DNA of 64,000 nucleotides from NCBI GenBank assembly GCA_016938655.1, contig JAFGUG010000026.1, forward strand, positions 93,971 through 157,970, given 5' to 3'. A program made the position numbers and the translations under genes. Within the stretch, counting starts at the first letter, position 1. Each line of letters opens with the position of its first letter. The stretch comes from Thiotrichales bacterium. GTDB taxonomy: Bacteria; Pseudomonadota; Gammaproteobacteria; Thiomicrospirales; Thiomicrospiraceae. Shown here piece by piece: positions 60,958 through 64,000 of the stretch. The notes under the pieces are model-generated. The model saw nothing but the letters and a program-made list of their open reading frames with translations, searched no databases and was not told the origin of the DNA.

Positions 60958-62391
60958 TTACGTGTTGCTTTCAGGCTCTTCTTTTTGTTGGCCAGAAGGA
61001 TTTGCAAATTGGTCGTTGAGTTTTTGAATGGCCTGTTTACTGGCTTGAACAACTTCGTCTAGGTTTTTTTGACTGCGCTTATTCCAGCCGCGTGGGTTTT
61101 TGGCAAACAGACTGTGCCAAAATCGGTTGTTGTACAAAAGCGCCTGGGCGATATTAGGTGCGTGTTTGTTAAGACGTTTTGCATCCCAGTGGGCTAGTTT
61201 TGTGCGTAAATAATAGTGCAAACCCAACATGGACGCTAAGATTGTTGTGCCAGTAATTAACCCATAGGTAAGCGATTGTGTGAGTGTTTGCGTGATAGAC
61301 CATTCGCTAAAGGGTGTTTCAAATGCACCGAACAGGCTTAATACGTAGCTGAAAAAGGTGATTGAGGCTGTAAAGATCACAACATCAGCGATAACGGTTT
61401 TGGTTCGCCAAGCCTTAATTGCTTTTTGAAGTGCTGGCATTTGATTTTGAGCGATGTCATTGGCAATGTTTTCAAGCGCGTTAGCAATTCGGTAAGCGCG
61501 TTCAATCCGTACCTTATTCATTCGATTGGTGATTTGGGCTAAATCTTCATCTTTTTTGCGTTTAAAACGTTCTGCCAATGCAGGATCATCAATTTTACTA
61601 GCGGCTTGTTCGTTATAAATGGTGTAAAAGTGGCCGCCCACCAAGCCATTTTGCGACAAGGCTCTTTGCCAAGCGCCAATGACCTCTTCTGGATTATCTT
61701 CTTGTGCGGCCGTGTCTATTTGGTTGAGTATAAAAAGCACCTTATCAAAGTCGTGGCGGTCTATGGTTTTAGAGACTAAATGCTCCAGCGTATCGCGCAT
61801 TGCTCCGGGTTCTGGATGACGCGCATCAAAAAACACCAATACTAAATCGGACATATTAATAATGTGATCGGTAATTCGTAGGGTAGAGCTGCGTTGCGAG
61901 TCGGCATCAAATCCGGGCGAGTCGATAATGATTTTGCCTTTAAGGGTTTCTGCATTGGTGGTTTTGAGCTGCAAGTAACGATCAATACGATTACCTTCGC
62001 CTGAATCGACCTTGTTGACCTCTTCACTGATGCCAAAAAATGGAAAGCGTGGGTCAGCATCCAGTGCCAAGCCTGGAAGTGTATGAATTTCATCAGTATC
62101 GCCGTAGGTCAGCACGGTAAACTTGTCGTCAACCGCTTGATTGCCTGTGGATTGAATCGATTTACCGGTGTAGCTATTAATAAACGAAGATTTACCCGCT
62201 GAAAACGTGCCCAATATCGATATAAGTGGCCACCAAGAGATACGCGTGGCATAGGATTCGTGCTTTTCTAGCAGGCCTGTCTTATAACCAATCGAATCAA
62301 GCGCTTTGTAAGTGTTGATAACGTCCAGTAAAACTGGGTTTTCGAGCGCTAAATGCTGTTTTAATTTTTGATAACGCACTTGCGGGTTCAT
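60958..62391 (-). CDS. Dynamin-like GTPase with two membrane helices
   Basis: The 477-residue protein has a GTPase domain: P-loop GTFSAGKS at 61-68, DSPG at 157-160, and LNQID near 226. Two membrane helices follow at about 332-351 and 370-392, then a charged tail. It resembles bacterial dynamin-like and Era-related membrane GTPases. These remodel or protect membranes; the role here is unknown. It is monocistronic, and an in-gene palindrome copy lies at 62271. Confidence 0.85.
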   Translation of the reverse strand: MNPQVRYQKLKQHLALENPVLLDVINTYKALDSIGYKTGLLEKHESYATRISWWPLISILGTFSAGKSSFINSYTGKSIQSTGNQAVDDKFTVLTYGDTDEIHTLPGLALDADPRFPFFGISEEVNKVDSGEGNRIDRYLQLKTTNAETLKGKIIIDSPGFDADSQRSSTLRITDHIINMSDLVLVFFDARHPEPGAMRDTLEHLVSKTIDRHDFDKVLFILNQIDTAAQEDNPEEVIGAWQRALSQNGLVGGHFYTIYNEQAASKIDDPALAERFKRKKDEDLAQITNRMNKVRIERAYRIANALENIANDIAQNQMPALQKAIKAWRTKTVIADVVIFTASITFFSYVLSLFGAFETPFSEWSITQTLTQSLTYGLITGTTILASMLGLHYYLRTKLAHWDAKRLNKHAPNIAQALLYNNRFWHSLFAKNPRGWNKRSQKNLDEVVQASKQAIQKLNDQFANPSGQQKEEPESNT

Positions 62392-62483
62392 AAGCGATGT
62401 CCTTTGAGGCGTATTGTCCGGTCAGAAGAGAATTTTTAGATTTCGATTTAAGAAAATTATGTTTGGTGAAATCGTCAAACAAA

Positions 62484-62506
62484 AAAGCGACCTATGAGGC
62501 CGCTTT
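62484..62506 (-). terminator. Intrinsic terminator
   Basis: AAAGCGACCT (62484-62493) pairs with AGGCCGCTTT (62497-62506) with one mismatch and a 3-base loop; a T6 run follows on the minus strand. It ends the small gene at 62534. Confidence 0.8.
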
Positions 62507-62533
62507 GCTTTAAGTTACATAATCTCAAGGCGG

Positions 62534-62872
62534 TTAAGAGTTTGGTTCAACCAACTCGTTAGCCGATTGAGAGTACTGGTTTTGACCTTGTAAGCTCGTT
62601 GAATTCATTAAACGATTGTCTGATTGGTTTTGCTCAATGGTTCGGTTGGCTGCAGACTCTGAATCTTGTACGGTTTGTCTGGCTTGAAGCTGCAAGTCAG
62701 CCTGACTTAAGCGTTGAGCCTGATCAGATAAGGTCACTGTTGTATTGCCAGCACTGGTGCTTGAAGCCGTTGGCTGTTCGGACATTTGCGTGGCTTCAGT
62801 TGGAACAGCTGAATTGGATTGCATCTGTGCAACAGCCGTCGCTGTGGATAATGCAGGATTGATGGTATTCAT
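62534..62872 (-). CDS. Low-complexity Ser/Thr/Gln/Asn-rich protein, unknown
   Basis: The 112-residue product has no signal peptide or membrane helix and is rich in Ser, Thr, Gln and Asn. The only stretch with a regular look is VTLSDQAQRLSQADLQLQARQ, which could form an amphipathic helix. It has its own terminator and lies upstream of the large adhesin, in opposite orientation. Real expression is likely but function is unknown. Confidence 0.6.
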   Translation of the reverse strand: MNTINPALSTATAVAQMQSNSAVPTEATQMSEQPTASSTSAGNTTVTLSDQAQRLSQADLQLQARQTVQDSESAANRTIEQNQSDNRLMNSTSLQGQNQYSQSANELVEPNS

Positions 62873-63136
62873 AATAAATGCTCCTTAGTTCCTAAATTCT
62901 ATTCTAATACTAGTAGATAAATTATTACTATTGACATTAATACTAACACTTAGCGTCAATACTTTGGTATTTTATCTGGATACAAAAGGCCATCCACACG
63001 AGATAAGCTTATTTTAGGCTTATTTTGTTTTGCGGCGTTGTAAAACTGTCCATAAGTACAATAGGTATTTATTATCTCTTCTGTATCATACAATTATAAA
63101 GTTTAAAATTCGAATGCGTGAACCTGGAGAAAAATT

Positions 63137-64000
63137 ATGTCAGTCTTAGCTGGAAAAGTCGCCTCAATTATGGGCACGGTGCAAGCCACCAATCCAATTA
63201 CTGGGGAAGTTAGAATCCTTAAAGTAGGCGATGAAATAATGTTAGGAGACATCATCACCACGCCTGTTGACGGTAGCGTGACGATTAGCTTAGACAATGG
63301 CGACTTGCTGACATTGGGTAGAGATACCAAAATGGCCTTGACCGAAGATGTAGTAGGCTCTCCAGGCATGACAGATCCGGTTACCGAAGGTGCGGTTGAT
63401 GTAGCGGCACTGCAACAAGCGGTATTAGAAGGTAACTTCGACGCGTTAGAAGAAACTGCAGCTGGCGGTGGGGACGCAACCGGTGGTTCTGCAAACGAAG
63501 GTGGTACATTAAATTCAGTTGATCGTATTGGTGCAGAAGGCGATGTTACCAGTGGGTTTGATACAAGCACCGCTTCGCCATCTTCCACTTTCACGCAAGA
63601 ACAGATTACAACAACGGAAGTCGGTTTAACGCTAACCGCAGAACCACAGCAAATCACCGAAGATGAAACCTTAATAATCTATACAGCAACACTTGATATT
63701 CCAGCCATTACAGACATGGTCGTTACGCTAGATAATGGTGCAATCATTAACATTCCAGCAGGAGCAACTTTTGGTAGCACCGAGTTTAATGTGATCGCCG
63801 ATCCTGACGTTTACATTGAAGCAGATGTTGTAGTGACTGCTGAGGTAAGCTCCACTACAGGTGGCGGTTTTAACGTTGTAAACGTAACTAATGATGCCAG
63901 TACCACTATTGTGGATACGATTGACGCGACCACCTTGACGCTGAATAACGTCAGCGTAGATGAAGGGGCAGGGACTGCGACCATCACTGCAAGCCTGGAT
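63137..64000 (+). CDS. LapA-like giant adhesin with retention module, 3' end outside the window
   Basis: The frame from ATG at 63137 (GGAGAAAAATT upstream) is open to the right edge, giving the first 288 residues. The N-terminal 100 residues look like a LapA-type retention module (MSVLAGKVASIMGTVQAT, then a globular beta domain), which jams in the TolC-like outer-membrane pore. TAAG at 107-110 is the LapG protease cleavage motif. From about 160 on there are Ig-like repeats (LTAEPQQITEDETLIIYTATLD, then SVDEGAGTATITASLD). In known systems c-di-GMP bound by LapD keeps LapG away and holds the adhesin at the surface. A 184-codon minus-strand frame over this region is a shadow. Confidence 0.88.
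   Translation, partial: MSVLAGKVASIMGTVQATNPITGEVRILKVGDEIMLGDIITTPVDGSVTISLDNGDLLTLGRDTKMALTEDVVGSPGMTDPVTEGAVDVAALQQAVLEGNFDALEETAAGGGDATGGSANEGGTLNSVDRIGAEGDVTSGFDTSTASPSSTFTQEQITTTEVGLTLTAEPQQITEDETLIIYTATLDIPAITDMVVTLDNGAIINIPAGATFGSTEFNVIADPDVYIEADVVVTAEVSSTTGGGFNVVNVTNDASTTIVDTIDATTLTLNNVSVDEGAGTATITASLD

Noticed and set aside
63103..63657. A 184-codon minus-strand frame
   Set aside because: It is the shadow of the adhesin reading frame, which has a good ribosome binding site, a retention module and the TAAG motif.
1..64000. Mobile elements, CRISPR arrays, tRNA or rRNA genes
   Set aside because: No transposase, integrase, spaced direct repeats, tRNA cloverleaf or rRNA sequence was recognised on either strand.

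Overview
The window looks like a chromosome segment of a free-living, motile Gram-negative gammaproteobacterium of moderate to low GC. The gene content (Mrp antiporter, DsrE and rhodanese sulfur-type proteins, OprP/Opr-type porins, cmoA/cmoB, Aas/LplT, many c-di-GMP enzymes, a LapA-like adhesin) and the general protein feel suggest the Thiomicrospira/Hydrogenovibrio/Thiomicrorhabdus group of sulfur oxidisers. That placement is an inference from gene content, not the result of a search. No rRNA, tRNA, IS element, prophage or CRISPR array was seen.

Layout. 1-2.4 kb: end of an Mrp Na+/H+ antiporter operon (mrpD partial, E, F, G). 2.4-8.3 kb: a lysine-rich histone H1-like protein divergent from a small HTH-like protein, a P-type cation ATPase, a RimB-like periplasmic protease, a CheY-like regulator and an exported metallo-beta-lactamase-fold protein. 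8.3-12.1 kb: Lrp-type regulator divergent from leuA, a flavin-reductase-like protein and an exported rhodanese. 12.3-19.7 kb: Na/Pi cotransporter, small lipoprotein, YjbQ, a membrane PAS-GGDEF-EAL protein and oligopeptidase A. 19.8-23.7 kb: a cassette of two exported DsrE-family proteins plus a porin, divergent from an ECF sigma factor and an anti-sigma factor whose periplasmic part itself looks DsrE-like. 23.8-28.4 kb: lplT-aas phospholipid repair and a lipoprotein. 28.4-35.7 kb and 51.5-58.8 kb: two complete paralogous moxR-DUF58-DUF4381-batA-batB/C-batD operons on opposite strands. Between them: a chemoreceptor gene broken by an in-frame stop, a diguanylate cyclase, cmoB, cmoA, an exported or membrane-anchored nuclease, a PAS-PAS-GGDEF-EAL protein, an MBL-GAF-HD-GYP fusion, an Opr-family porin and an exported alpha/beta hydrolase. 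58.8-64 kb: small membrane proteins, trxC, a tandem-repeat unknown protein, a candidate small RNA, a dynamin-like GTPase and the start of a giant LapA-like adhesin with a TAAG LapG cleavage motif.

Two signals run across the window independently of gene boundaries. (1) The palindrome AGCAGGCCTGCT and its core CAGGCCTG recur about 29 times where about 0.5 would be expected by chance. Intergenic copies mostly sit just 3' of minus-strand genes as terminator-like hairpins, while genic copies are mostly written as Ala-Gly-Leu codons. (2) Four perfect copies of GTTTCACGTGAAAC, the core of the ParB-binding site parS, plus two one-mismatch copies, lie between 11.4 and 53.9 kb. This suggests that the region is near the replication origin.

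The most promising undescribed system is the sigma/anti-sigma/DsrE/porin cassette. The anti-sigma sensor domain and both secreted DsrE proteins keep one cysteine at the equivalent place, which suggests periplasmic sensing of a sulfur or redox signal. Several c-di-GMP enzymes together with the LapA-like adhesin point to a biofilm programme, although lapD and lapG are not in view.
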